Positions 43,645 to 52,233 of a DNA stretch of 64,000 nucleotides are shown here, one piece after another. How positions within the stretch are numbered: the first letter of the stretch is position 1; every line of letters starts with the position of its first letter. Origin of the DNA: Pontimicrobium sp. SW4 (GTDB lineage: Bacteria; Bacteroidota; Bacteroidia; Flavobacteriales; Flavobacteriaceae); NCBI RefSeq assembly GCF_039954625.1, contig NZ_CP157199.1, positions 2,542,001 to 2,606,000 on the forward strand, written 5' to 3'. Under the pieces are notes generated by a model. The model searched no databases and had not been told where the DNA came from. It saw nothing but the letters and a program-made list of their open reading frames with translations. Position numbers and translations under genes: made by a program.

Positions 43645-46320
43645 TTAATTATCTGCAATTACTGGATGCAACCATTTTCTTGCCTTTTCTTTTGATATTC
43701 CTTTTCTATTTGCAAAATCTTCAACCTGATCATCGGTAATTTTACCTAACCCAAAATATTTGGACTCTGGGTTTGCAAAATAATACCCACTTACACTAGC
43801 AGCAGGCCACATAGCCAAACTTTCGGTTAGCTTTACACCAATTAGCTTTTCTACATCTAACAATTCCCAAATAGTTTCTTTTTCTAAATGATCTGGACAT
43901 GCAGGATATCCTGGTGCTGGACGAATGCCTTTGTAATTTTCTTTTATTAAATCGTTGTTAGTTAAATCTTCGTCTACGGCATATCCCCAATGTTTGGTTC
44001 TAATCTGTTTATGTAAATATTCTGCGAAGGCTTCTGCAAATCGATCAGCAATGGCTTGTGCCATAATTGCATTATAATCATCCTCCTTTTTTCTGTAACT
44101 ATCGGCTAATTCTTGCGCACCAAAAATACCAACGCAAAATGCTCCCATATAATCCATTTTACCAGTTTCTTTTGGTGCAATAAAATCTGCTAATGCATGA
44201 TTAGGAATCCCTTCGCGCTTTTTTAATTGTTGACGCAGCGTTCTAAAAATTACTACTTCCTCTCCTTTTTTATGAACAAAAATATCGTCATCATGTATTG
44301 AGTTTGCTTCAAACAATCCAAAAACCGCTTTAGGTTTTAAAAGTTGTTTTGCAACAATTTCTTTTATCATTAGTTGCGCTTCTTCATACATGATTTTAGC
44401 TTGCTCACCAACAACTTTATCAGTTAAAATATCTGGAAACTTTCCATGCAAATCCCAACTTCTAAAAAACGGACTCCAATCTATAAACGGCACCAATTCT
44501 TTTAAACTTAGTTGTTTTAAAATCTGAACACCTAATTCCTTAGGTTTTACAATTTCAGAAGTTTCCCAATCAATTTTATATTTTCTATTTCTAGCCTCTT
44601 CAATTGAAATATATGATTTCTCTTTCCCTCGTTTTAGAAATTTAGTTCGAAATTCATCATAATCAGCTTTCATTTTAGCGACATACTCATGCGATGATTT
44701 CTTATTCAATAAATCACCAACAACTGTTACCGCTCTTGAGGCATCATTTACATGAACCACGGCATTTTTATACTGCGTATCAATCTTAACCGCCGTATGC
44801 GCTTTTGATGTTGTGGCACCTCCAATTAATAATGGCAATTCAAAATTCTGACGTTGCATTTCTTTTGCCAAATACACCATTTCATCAAGTGATGGTGTAA
44901 TTAATCCAGATAACCCAATAGCATCAACACGTTCTTTTATAGCCGTTTCAATAATTTTTTCGGGCGGTACCATAACACCTAAATCCACTATTTCGTAGTT
45001 ATTACAAGCCAATACCACGCTCACAATATTTTTACCAATATCGTGTACGTCACCTTTTACAGTTGCCATTAATATTTTACCAACGGGCTCTTGCTTATCG
45101 GTTTTTTCAGATTCAATAAATGGATTCAAATAGCCTACTGCCTTTTTCATCACACGAGCCGATTTTACCACCTGTGGCAAGAACATTTTACCTGCTCCAA
45201 ACAAATCACCCACTACATTCATCCCAATCATTAAATGACCTTCAATCACTTCAATAGGCTTACTTGCTTCTTGTCTGGCTTGTTCAATATCTTCGATAAT
45301 AAAAGCATCAATACCTTTTACTAAAGCATGCGTAATTCTATCTTGCAATGGATTTTCTCTCCAAGTTAAATCTGCTCCAGCTTCCTTTTTTGAGCCTTTT
45401 ACAGTTTCTGCAAAATCTAATAATCGCTCGGTAGCATCGTCTCTTCTATCTAAAATCACATCTTCAACATGCTCTAATAAATCCTTCGGAATATCATCAT
45501 ACACTTCTAAAAGTGCAGGATTTACAATCCCTATATTCATCCCTGCTTGAATGGCATGATATAAAAATACTGAATGCATTGCTTCTCGAACACCATCATT
45601 TCCTCTAAACGAAAACGACACATTACTTACGCCTCCACTAACACTTACATTTGGTAAATTTTGCCTTACCCAACGCGTGGCTTCAATAAAGTCTATCGCA
45701 TTTCTACGATGCTCTTCCATTCCTGTAGCTACAGGGAAAATGTTTAAATCGAAAATGATATCTTCTGAAGGAAAACCTACTTTATTAACTAAAATGTCAT
45801 ACGAACGTTTTGCTATTTCTATACGTCTGTCGTAATTATCAGCTTGTCCTTCTTCATCAAAAGCCATAACAATTACAGCAGCTCCGTACCGCTTAATCTG
45901 TTTTGCCTCCCAAATAAATTTGTCTTCGCCTTCTTTTAAACTAATAGAGTTTACTACACACTTTCCTTGAACAACTTGTAAACCTGCTTCAATAATTCCC
46001 CATTTTGAGCTATCAATCATGATAGGTACTCTGCAAATATCTGGCTCTGCCGCAATAAGATTTAAAAAACGTACCATGGCTTGTTTTCCATCTATCAAAC
46101 CATCATCAAAATTAATATCGATAATTTGTGCACCACCATCTACTTGATGTCTTGCAATATCTAAAGCTTCGTCAAATTTTTCTTCTTTGATTAAACGAAG
46201 AAACTTACGAGATCCCGCAACATTGGTACGTTCTCCTACATTTATAAAATTGCTGTTTTCGTTTAAAACCAAAGGTTCTAAACCAGACAACTTCATGTAT
46301 TTACTTTGTTTTATTTTCAT
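43645..46320 (-). CDS. metH: Methionine synthase, folate, cobalamin and reactivation domains
   Basis: This is the second half of a split cobalamin-dependent methionine synthase (891 residues). Domains in order: pterin-binding ([16 protein letters not shown] near residue 25; about 20-300), the B12 cap and Rossmann domain with the His ligand motif DVHDIGKN near 430 and SGLITPS later, and the SAM-dependent reactivation domain ([12 protein letters not shown] near 805). The homocysteine domain is encoded separately upstream. It overlaps the small monooxygenase-like gene by one base. Confidence 0.95.
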   Translation of the reverse strand: MKIKQSKYMKLSGLEPLVLNENSNFINVGERTNVAGSRKFLRLIKEEKFDEALDIARHQVDGGAQIIDINFDDGLIDGKQAMVRFLNLIAAEPDICRVPIMIDSSKWGIIEAGLQVVQGKCVVNSISLKEGEDKFIWEAKQIKRYGAAVIVMAFDEEGQADNYDRRIEIAKRSYDILVNKVGFPSEDIIFDLNIFPVATGMEEHRRNAIDFIEATRWVRQNLPNVSVSGGVSNVSFSFRGNDGVREAMHSVFLYHAIQAGMNIGIVNPALLEVYDDIPKDLLEHVEDVILDRRDDATERLLDFAETVKGSKKEAGADLTWRENPLQDRITHALVKGIDAFIIEDIEQARQEASKPIEVIEGHLMIGMNVVGDLFGAGKMFLPQVVKSARVMKKAVGYLNPFIESEKTDKQEPVGKILMATVKGDVHDIGKNIVSVVLACNNYEIVDLGVMVPPEKIIETAIKERVDAIGLSGLITPSLDEMVYLAKEMQRQNFELPLLIGGATTSKAHTAVKIDTQYKNAVVHVNDASRAVTVVGDLLNKKSSHEYVAKMKADYDEFRTKFLKRGKEKSYISIEEARNRKYKIDWETSEIVKPKELGVQILKQLSLKELVPFIDWSPFFRSWDLHGKFPDILTDKVVGEQAKIMYEEAQLMIKEIVAKQLLKPKAVFGLFEANSIHDDDIFVHKKGEEVVIFRTLRQQLKKREGIPNHALADFIAPKETGKMDYMGAFCVGIFGAQELADSYRKKEDDYNAIMAQAIADRFAEAFAEYLHKQIRTKHWGYAVDEDLTNNDLIKENYKGIRPAPGYPACPDHLEKETIWELLDVEKLIGVKLTESLAMWPAASVSGYYFANPESKYFGLGKITDDQVEDFANRKGISKEKARKWLHPVIADN

Positions 46321-46601
46321 TACTTATAATGCTCTACTGTTGGAAAAGGTTCATAAAAATGGTGTAATAATTTTTTCCATTCTTGATACTCCTTTGATTG
46401 TCTAAAGCCAATTTCGTGGTCTTCAATCGTTTCCCAGTTCACTAATAATATATATTTATCCTCTTGCCCTACACACTTTTTTAATTGATGTGATATATAA
46501 CCTTTCATTGATGAGATGATGCTTTCTGCTTTTTTGAAATTGATTTCAAATTCTGCGGAAAGACCTTTCTTTATGTTTAATGTGGCTACTTCTAATATCA
46601 T
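46320..46601 (-). CDS. Antibiotic biosynthesis monooxygenase (ABM)-domain protein
   Basis: A small dimeric alpha-beta barrel protein of about 93 residues with the ABM pattern ([59 protein letters not shown]). Relatives include quinol monooxygenases and haem-degrading enzymes. It is inserted between the two metH halves in the same operon. The start at 46601 fits the family; an ATG two codons earlier is possible. Substrate and link to methionine synthesis unknown. Confidence 0.8.
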   Translation of the reverse strand: MILEVATLNIKKGLSAEFEINFKKAESIISSMKGYISHQLKKCVGQEDKYILLVNWETIEDHEIGFRQSKEYQEWKKLLHHFYEPFPTVEHYK

Positions 46602-46610
46602 AACCATTTC

Positions 46611-47624
46611 CTAATGTGATGCTGAAACAAGTTCAGCATGACGACGTGGTTTATATTTGGCAGCAATACTTGCGATTACTTTTATATGCTCGGGCGACGT
46701 CCCACAACAACCACCAATAATGTTTATTAAATTCTTTTTTAAATACTCCTCTATTTGCTCACCCATTTCCTCTGGAGTTTCATCATATTCACCAAAAGCA
46801 TTTGGCAAACCTGCATTGGGGTGTGCTGATATTGCAAAATCAGTTTTATTAGCAATTGCTTCTAAATGTGGTTGCAATAAATTAGCTCCTAATGCACAAT
46901 TAAACCCAACTGATAATAATGGAATGTGTGAAATAGATATTAAAAATGCCTCAGCAGTTTGTCCAGATAGCGTTCTACCAGAAGCATCTGTAATCGTTCC
47001 CGATACCATAACTGGCACTTCAATATTACGCTCAGCCTTCACTTCTTCAATGGCAAATAAAGCGGCTTTAGCATTAAGTGTATCAAAAATCGTTTCTACC
47101 AATAAAATATCAGATCCTCCATCTAGTAATGCTTCAACTTGTTGTTTATAAGCACTTCGTAATTTATCAAAAGTGACAGCACGATATCCAGGGTCGTTTA
47201 CATCTGGAGACATACTAGCCGTTCTATTAGTTGGTCCAATTGATCCTGCTACGAACCTTGGTTTGTGCGGTTCTTTTGCCGTAAACTCATCTGCAACTTT
47301 CTTGGCTATTTTAGCCGATTCATAGTTAAGCTCGTATACCAGATCTTCCATTTGGTAATCGGCCATAGCAATGGTGGTTCCAGAAAATGTATTGGTTTCA
47401 ATTATATCTGCTCCAGCTTCAAAATATTTTGCATGTACTTCTGCAATGGCCTTTGGTTGCGTAATGGACAACAAATCATTATTCCCTTTTAAAGGTGTTG
47501 GATAGTCCTTAAAACGCTCGCCACGAAAATCTTCTTCAGTAAAATTATATTGCTGAAGCATGGTTCCCATAGCACCATCGAGTACTAAAATTCGTTCTTG
47601 TAAAATTTGACTAATGTCTGACAT
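46611..47624 (-). CDS. metH: Methionine synthase, homocysteine-binding half
   Basis: The 337 residues form the zinc-dependent homocysteine methyltransferase barrel of Met[14 protein letters not shown] near residue 12, the zinc ligand in VGFNCALGA near 240 and the Cys pair in [11 protein letters not shown] near 310. It supplies the domain missing from the 891-residue protein. The last ten residues ([10 protein letters not shown]) are encoded by a dispersed hairpin repeat and are not part of the family. The operon leader contains a SAM-I riboswitch. Confidence 0.94.
   Translation of the reverse strand: MSDISQILQERILVLDGAMGTMLQQYNFTEEDFRGERFKDYPTPLKGNNDLLSITQPKAIAEVHAKYFEAGADIIETNTFSGTTIAMADYQMEDLVYELNYESAKIAKKVADEFTAKEPHKPRFVAGSIGPTNRTASMSPDVNDPGYRAVTFDKLRSAYKQQVEALLDGGSDILLVETIFDTLNAKAALFAIEEVKAERNIEVPVMVSGTITDASGRTLSGQTAEAFLISISHIPLLSVGFNCALGANLLQPHLEAIANKTDFAISAHPNAGLPNAFGEYDETPEEMGEQIEEYLKKNLINIIGGCCGTSPEHIKVIASIAAKYKPRRHAELVSASH
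46619..46642 (+). repeat. Dispersed hairpin repeat, copy c, inside the metH 3' end
   Basis: ATGCTGAA, loop ACAAG, TTCAGCAT, then GAC, with exact 8-base arms. It lies within the last codons of the homocysteine half of metH and encodes HAELVSAS on the minus strand. Preceded by TGTG, as is copy d. Confidence 0.75.
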
Positions 47625-47679
47625 TGTTTGATAAATTATATCAATATGTCATCAGGAAAGTAAGTTGAAACTACTTGTG

Positions 47680-47793
47680 GTTATCTGTCCTAATCTTGAA
47701 ATAATTCAAAATAGGTTAGAATTTAGCACCTTCTTTAAGTTAAAGGGTTGCTAAGGCTTCACAGGGTCTATTCCCTCTGCCTTTCGTGATAAC
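47680..47793 (-). promoter_or_regulatory. SAM-I riboswitch (S-box)
   Basis: Read on the minus strand, GTTATC (47793-47788) and GATAAC (47685-47680) form P1. Between them are the conserved S-box parts in order: GAAAGGCAGAGGGA, GACCCTGTGAAGCCT, TAGCAACC, AAGGTGCTAAATTC and the P4 hairpin ending GATTAGGA. SAM binding should reduce expression of metH-metF. A promoter-like TTACTTTGC (one mismatch) is at 47825-47817. No clear terminator follows; an inverted repeat TTGATA/TATCAA (47644-47628) lies right before the start codon, so control may be at translation. Confidence 0.93.
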
Positions 47794-47866
47794 AATCAAT
47801 AATATTAATGAACGCTGCAAAGTAACGTAATTAATTTTTAATTATCATCATGTTTTTTTATGATTT

Positions 47867-48757
47867 TTATTGAAACAAGCTAGAAGACAAGTAACGATCT
47901 CCTCTATCGCAAATAACGGCAACAACAATTCCACTTTTTATTTGCTTCACAACTTTTAATGCTGTGGCTACTGCTCCGCCACTACTCATACCTGCAAAAA
48001 CACCTTCCTCCTTCGCTAGACGCTGTGTCATTTCTCTAGCTTCATCTTCGGTTACTTCTATAATATTGTCTACAAGTTTTTTGTTAAAAATACTTGGTAC
48101 GTACGCTGGTGACCACTTTCTAATTCCAGGGATTCTAGACCCTTCTGTTGGCTGAGCACCAACTATTGTAATATTTTTATTTTGTTCTTTTAAATATGTT
48201 GCCGTACCAGTAATGGTTCCTGTAGTTCCCATAGCAGACACAAAATGTGTAATTTCTCCTTTTGTGGCTTCCCAAATTTCTGGTCCTGTCGTTTTATAAT
48301 GTGCTTTCCAATTATCATCATTTTCAAACTGATTTAATAAAGTGTATCCTTTTTCATCTCGTAATTGAAATGCTAAATCTCTTGAACCTTCTATACCAAT
48401 TTCTGAAGATGTTAAAATTACTTTTGCTCCATAGGCTTCCATCGTTTTTACACGCTCAACTGTAGAGTTTTCAGGCATTATTAATACCATATTTAAACCA
48501 AAAACTTTAGAAATGTATGCTAATGCAATACCTGTATTTCCACTAGTTGCTTCAACTAAGGTATCTCCTTTTTGTATGGTTCCTCTTCTTACAGCTTCAG
48601 AAATCATATTTAAAACAGGCCTATCTTTTACACTTCCTCCAGGGTTATTACCTTCTAATTTTAAAAACAACCGAATACCTGGTTTTGTAATAAGATATGT
48701 AGCTTCAATTAAAGGCGTATTCCCTATTTGATCAAGTATTGTTTTAGAGTTAATCAT
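47867..48757 (-). CDS. cysM: Cysteine synthase B-type
   Basis: PLP enzyme that makes cysteine from O-acetylserine and sulfide. The 296 residues show the PLP lysine in NPGGSVKDRP near residue 40, the phosphate loop/asparagine block EATSGNTGIALAY near 69 and GTTGTITGTATYLKE near 176. Length and sequence pattern favour the CysM branch. It overlaps cysE by 4 bases and is the last gene of the cys operon. Confidence 0.92.
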   Translation of the reverse strand: MINSKTILDQIGNTPLIEATYLITKPGIRLFLKLEGNNPGGSVKDRPVLNMISEAVRRGTIQKGDTLVEATSGNTGIALAYISKVFGLNMVLIMPENSTVERVKTMEAYGAKVILTSSEIGIEGSRDLAFQLRDEKGYTLLNQFENDDNWKAHYKTTGPEIWEATKGEITHFVSAMGTTGTITGTATYLKEQNKNITIVGAQPTEGSRIPGIRKWSPAYVPSIFNKKLVDNIIEVTEDEAREMTQRLAKEEGVFAGMSSGGAVATALKVVKQIKSGIVVAVICDRGDRYLSSSLFQ

Positions 48758-49488
48758 TTTTTTCTAGTAGTAATTTTATTTTCTAACTGATTGGTAACTA
48801 AAGAATTTTCTGGAATTGAGGTTGTTATCCAAACATTAGCTCCAATAATTGAGTTTTTGCCTATAACAATATCGCCTCCCAAAATAGTAGCGTTCGCATA
48901 GATTACCACATTATCTTCAATAGTTGGATGACGTTTAGTTGATGCTAAACTTTTCTTAATTTGAATACCTCCTAGTGTTACTCCTTGATATATTTTTACA
49001 TTGTTTTTTATAATCGATGTCTCGCCTATTACAATTCCTGTGGCATGGTCTATAAAAAATGAATCACCAATAGTCGCTCCTGGGTGAATATCTGTACCTG
49101 TTACACCATGTACATACTCACTCATCATTCTTGGTATTAATGGTACGCCTTGTTTGTATAACTGATTACTTAATCTATAAATAGCAATGGCATGAAAGCC
49201 AGGATATGCTAAATACACCTCATCTATACTTTTTGCCGCTGGGTCGTTTTGCTCTGTTGCCAATGCATCAAGATCTAACCGCTTTCTAATAGTAACAAAC
49301 ATTTCTTGAAAGTCATTCCAATAACCCTCTGCATTACTTATTTGCAATTGCTCTGCAATATCTAAAAACTGTTGCCTTATTTTAGGCAATTCCTCTTTAC
49401 GTAATTGATCATTTAAAAACAATACATAAAAAAGTTTCTTTGTAAATGCTTCAATAGCATCTTTTACATAAATATTATAATACTTCAA
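48754..49488 (-). CDS. cysE: Serine O-acetyltransferase
   Basis: Acetylates serine to O-acetylserine for cysteine synthesis. The left-handed beta-helix hexapeptide domain is visible in the second half (GTDIHPGATIGDSFFIDHATGIVIGE near residue 130, and NNVKIYQGVTLGGIQ), with the catalytic His in DHATG. The N-terminal half is helical. Its C-terminus (NKITTRKK) lacks the usual terminal Ile that inserts in CysK, so a tight synthase complex is uncertain. Confidence 0.92.
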   Translation of the reverse strand: MKYYNIYVKDAIEAFTKKLFYVLFLNDQLRKEELPKIRQQFLDIAEQLQISNAEGYWNDFQEMFVTIRKRLDLDALATEQNDPAAKSIDEVYLAYPGFHAIAIYRLSNQLYKQGVPLIPRMMSEYVHGVTGTDIHPGATIGDSFFIDHATGIVIGETSIIKNNVKIYQGVTLGGIQIKKSLASTKRHPTIEDNVVIYANATILGGDIVIGKNSIIGANVWITTSIPENSLVTNQLENKITTRKK

Positions 49489-49508
49489 ATTCTTTTTTTT
49501 TAAAATAA

Positions 49509-49829
49509 TTAACTTTCTGGAGCTAATTCAATTTCTAAGCCTTCCAAGTTCTCAGTAATCGGAATTTGACATCCTAATCTACTATTCTCCTTAACATAAA
49601 ATGCTTCGCTTAACATTGCTTCTTCATCATCTTCCATATTATTGAGCTGATGGTTTGATATCACATAACATTGACATGAAGCACACATAGCCATACCTCC
49701 ACAAGTGCCTTCTACAGGGAGTTCGTAAGCTTTAAACACTTCCATTAGATTCATTGCCATATCTGTTGGAGCTAACAGGTTATGTATGACTCCTTCTCTA
49801 TCCTTTACTTTTATATTAATATCAGACAT
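49509..49829 (-). CDS. 2Fe-2S ferredoxin, adrenodoxin type
   Basis: A 106-residue ferredoxin. Cluster ligands are in TCGGMAMCASCQCYV (C-x5-C-x2-C) near residue 40 and in RLGCQIPIT near 84. It lies between the ferredoxin reductase gene (4 bases) and cysE, so it probably carries electrons from NADPH to the sulfite reductase encoded further upstream. Confidence 0.9.
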   Translation of the reverse strand: MSDINIKVKDREGVIHNLLAPTDMAMNLMEVFKAYELPVEGTCGGMAMCASCQCYVISNHQLNNMEDDEEAMLSEAFYVKENSRLGCQIPITENLEGLEIELAPES

Positions 49830-49832
49830 TTT

Positions 49833-50885
49833 CTAAACATTTATTGCTTGAACTACTGCTTTAGGAGCTTCCTTACGTGTGCCATCAAATCCATCTATAC
49901 CACTTACAGTCGTATATTTAAGTATATTCTTTTTTCCTGGATTAATTATTTGAAATGCCGATTGACACATTAAAGTGGCTTCATGAAATCCACACAAAAT
50001 CAATTTTAATTTTCCTGGATAGGTATTCACATCACCAATAGCAAACACTCCTGGAACATTAGTTTGATAATCGAATGTATCCACTTTTATAGCATTCTTT
50101 TCAATCTCTAATCCCCAGTTAGCTATTTGACCAAGTTTTGGTGACAATCCAAAAAGAGGAATAAAATAATCTGTTTCTAATAGCTCTTCTTGTCCATCTT
50201 TACTAACAGCTATTGATTCTAATTTGTCTTTGCCATTTAAAGCTGTAACTTCTGCTGGTGTAATGAGATTTATTTTTCCTAATAATTTTAGTTCTCTTAC
50301 TTTTTCTACAGAATCTAAAGCACCTCTAAATTCATTTCTTCTATGAATCAAAGTCACTTCAGAAGCAACATTTGCCAAAAATATACTCCAATCTAAAGCA
50401 GAATCTCCACCTCCAGCTATAATCACTTTCTTATCTCTATATACTTCAGGGTCTTTAATCATGTATGCAACACCATTATCTTCAAATCTATTTAAGTTTT
50501 CAAGTAAGGGTTTTCGTGGCTCAAAACTACCTAAGCCTCCAGCAATTGCCACCACAGGAGCTTGATGCTTTGTGCCTTTATTTGTAGTTACAATAAAGCT
50601 CCCATCGTTTTGCTTTTCTATAGTTTCTGCTCGTTCTCCAAGTGTAAAACCAGGTTCGAACTGTTTTGATTGTTCCAACAAGTTATTAGTTAAATCGCCT
50701 GCTAGAATCTCTGGAAACCCAGGAATATCATATATAGGTTTTTTTGGATAAATCTCTGAACACTGACCTCCTGGTTGTGCTAAAGCATCTATTAGATGAC
50801 ATTTTAGTTTTAATAACCCTGCTTCAAAAACAGTAAATAATCCTGTTGGTCCTGCTCCAATTATAAGTATGTCTGTTTTAATCAT
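49833..50885 (-). CDS. Ferredoxin-NADP reductase, thioredoxin reductase-like
   Basis: A 350-residue flavoprotein with an FAD motif (IIGAGPTGLFTVFEAG near residue 7), the NADPH motif (VIIAGGGDSALDWSIFLA near 155) and GVFAIGDVNTYPGK near 280. The redox-active CxxC of thioredoxin reductase is absent, which places it with TrxR-like ferredoxin-NADP reductases. The neighbouring ferredoxin and sulfite reductase suggest an electron path for sulfite reduction. Confidence 0.9.
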   Translation of the reverse strand: MIKTDILIIGAGPTGLFTVFEAGLLKLKCHLIDALAQPGGQCSEIYPKKPIYDIPGFPEILAGDLTNNLLEQSKQFEPGFTLGERAETIEKQNDGSFIVTTNKGTKHQAPVVAIAGGLGSFEPRKPLLENLNRFEDNGVAYMIKDPEVYRDKKVIIAGGGDSALDWSIFLANVASEVTLIHRRNEFRGALDSVEKVRELKLLGKINLITPAEVTALNGKDKLESIAVSKDGQEELLETDYFIPLFGLSPKLGQIANWGLEIEKNAIKVDTFDYQTNVPGVFAIGDVNTYPGKLKLILCGFHEATLMCQSAFQIINPGKKNILKYTTVSGIDGFDGTRKEAPKAVVQAINV

Positions 50886-50886
50886 T

Positions 50887-51462
50887 TTATTTACTTATTA
50901 ATGTTTCGGTAATTTTATTTAAAGTATTCACCTTTTCTTGAAAATCACCTTGTATCGTTTTTCTATATATGTTTAAATTTGATACTAGTTTATTAATATC
51001 ATCTGGTATTACTTCCTCAAAAAATTGACGCAATCTTTTTGCCGTGGTTGGGGATTTTCCATTAGTTGAAATAGCAATTTTTACGTTGCCTTTTGTTACT
51101 ATTCCACCAAGATAGAAATCACACAAATCAGGTGTATCTGCTACATTTATAAGTAGCTGTCTTTTTTTAGCATCTTCATAAATTTCCTTATTTACTTCTC
51201 TATTATTAGTTGCAGCAATCACCAAATGCTGCTTATGTAAAATATTGGATGAATATGATTGCTGTATCGTTAAGACATTGTATGCTTTTACTAAGTCTAA
51301 TATTTCATTAGAAAACTCTAGAGCTATCAATGTCACTTTTGCATTTGGACTTGATTTTAATAAGAATGTTAGCTTTTCTAAAGCTACTTCTCCACCACCA
51401 ATAATTAGTATATCTAGCTGATGTACCTTTAAAAATATTGGATATAATTCGTTTCTTTCCAC
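50887..51462 (-). CDS. Precorrin-2 dehydrogenase/sirohydrochlorin ferrochelatase
   Basis: The 191 residues correspond to the N-terminal half of CysG, or to Met8/SirC. The NAD motif is IIGGGEVALEKLTFLL near residue 20 and the family block CDFYLGGIVTKGNVKIAISTNGKSP near 110. It turns precorrin-2 into sirohydrochlorin and may insert iron, giving siroheme for the sulfite reductase. It lies between cobA (2 bases) and the reductase gene. Confidence 0.9.
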   Translation of the reverse strand: MERNELYPIFLKVHQLDILIIGGGEVALEKLTFLLKSSPNAKVTLIALEFSNEILDLVKAYNVLTIQQSYSSNILHKQHLVIAATNNREVNKEIYEDAKKRQLLINVADTPDLCDFYLGGIVTKGNVKIAISTNGKSPTTAKRLRQFFEEVIPDDINKLVSNLNIYRKTIQGDFQEKVNTLNKITETLISK

Positions 51463-51464
51463 GA

Positions 51465-52226
51465 CTAAACAGATAATGTTCTTACTTGACTATAGATAGA
51501 CGTTAGTTTTGCTCTTTGTTCAACTACTTCACCAATAACAATTATTGCTGGATTAGATAATTGTTTTTCTTTTACAGCTTCACAAATAGTTTCAACAGTT
51601 CCTACTCCAAATTTTTCATGTTTTGTAGTTCCATTTTGAATAATAGCTACTGGTGTTTTTTGTTTTCCTTCAGCAGAAAAAGCTGCTGCAATTTCTTGAA
51701 GTTTAGACATTCCCATTAAAATAACAACTGTCGCTGTTGATTTTGCTGCTAAAGGAATATCATTAGACATTTTATGGGATTTTGTACTTCCTGTGATCAC
51801 CCAAAAACTCTCTGAACTTCCTCTTTTTGTAAGTGGAATTCCACGATACGCTGGTACTGCCAACGCTGATGAAATACCAGGAATCATATATGTTTCTAAA
51901 CCAAATTGATTAGCATAATCTATCTCTTCGGCACCACGACCAAATATAAATGGGTCGCCTCCTTTGAGTCTAACAACATGTCTATTACTTTTTGCTCTAG
52001 CTACTATCAACTCATTAATCTGCTCTTGCAGATATGAATAACATCCTTTTCGTTTTCCAACGAAAATAAGTTCTGCATCTGGTGAGGCATAGTCTAATAA
52101 AACTGTATTTATAAGTGCATCATATAAAATAACATCTGCATCTTTAATCGCTTTGATAGCTTTTAGCGTAATTAAATCTGGGTCGCCTGGACCAGCTCCT
52201 ACAACTGTTAGTTTTCCTTTTTTCAT
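51465..52226 (-). CDS. cobA: Uroporphyrinogen-III C-methyltransferase
   Basis: Adds two methyl groups to uroporphyrinogen III to form precorrin-2. The 253 residues show the SUMT blocks VVGAGPGDPDLITLKA at residue 8, VRLKGGDPFIFGRGAEE near 84 and VPAYRGIPLTKRG near 125. With the following precorrin-2 dehydrogenase gene it provides siroheme. It is separate here, whereas in enterobacterial CysG the two activities are fused. Confidence 0.95.
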   Translation of the reverse strand: MKKGKLTVVGAGPGDPDLITLKAIKAIKDADVILYDALINTVLLDYASPDAELIFVGKRKGCYSYLQEQINELIVARAKSNRHVVRLKGGDPFIFGRGAEEIDYANQFGLETYMIPGISSALAVPAYRGIPLTKRGSSESFWVITGSTKSHKMSNDIPLAAKSTATVVILMGMSKLQEIAAAFSAEGKQKTPVAIIQNGTTKHEKFGVGTVETICEAVKEKQLSNPAIIVIGEVVEQRAKLTSIYSQVRTLSV

Positions 52227-52233
52227 AGCCTTT

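Noticed and set aside
46657..47151. Open frame of 164 codons opposite metH
   Set aside because: It is a shadow of the homocysteine half of metH, which has intact family motifs and zinc ligands.
47628..47644. TTGATA-N5-TATCAA as a second Crp/Fnr-type site
   Set aside because: The TTGAT and ATCAA half-sites are 7 bases apart rather than 4, and it sits directly at the metH start codon, so an RNA hairpin is more plausible.
47826..47866. AT-rich inverted repeat after cysM as terminator
   Set aside because: TAATTAA/TTAATTA arms are all A and T with no GC pair and no T run beyond; chance is likely at this composition.
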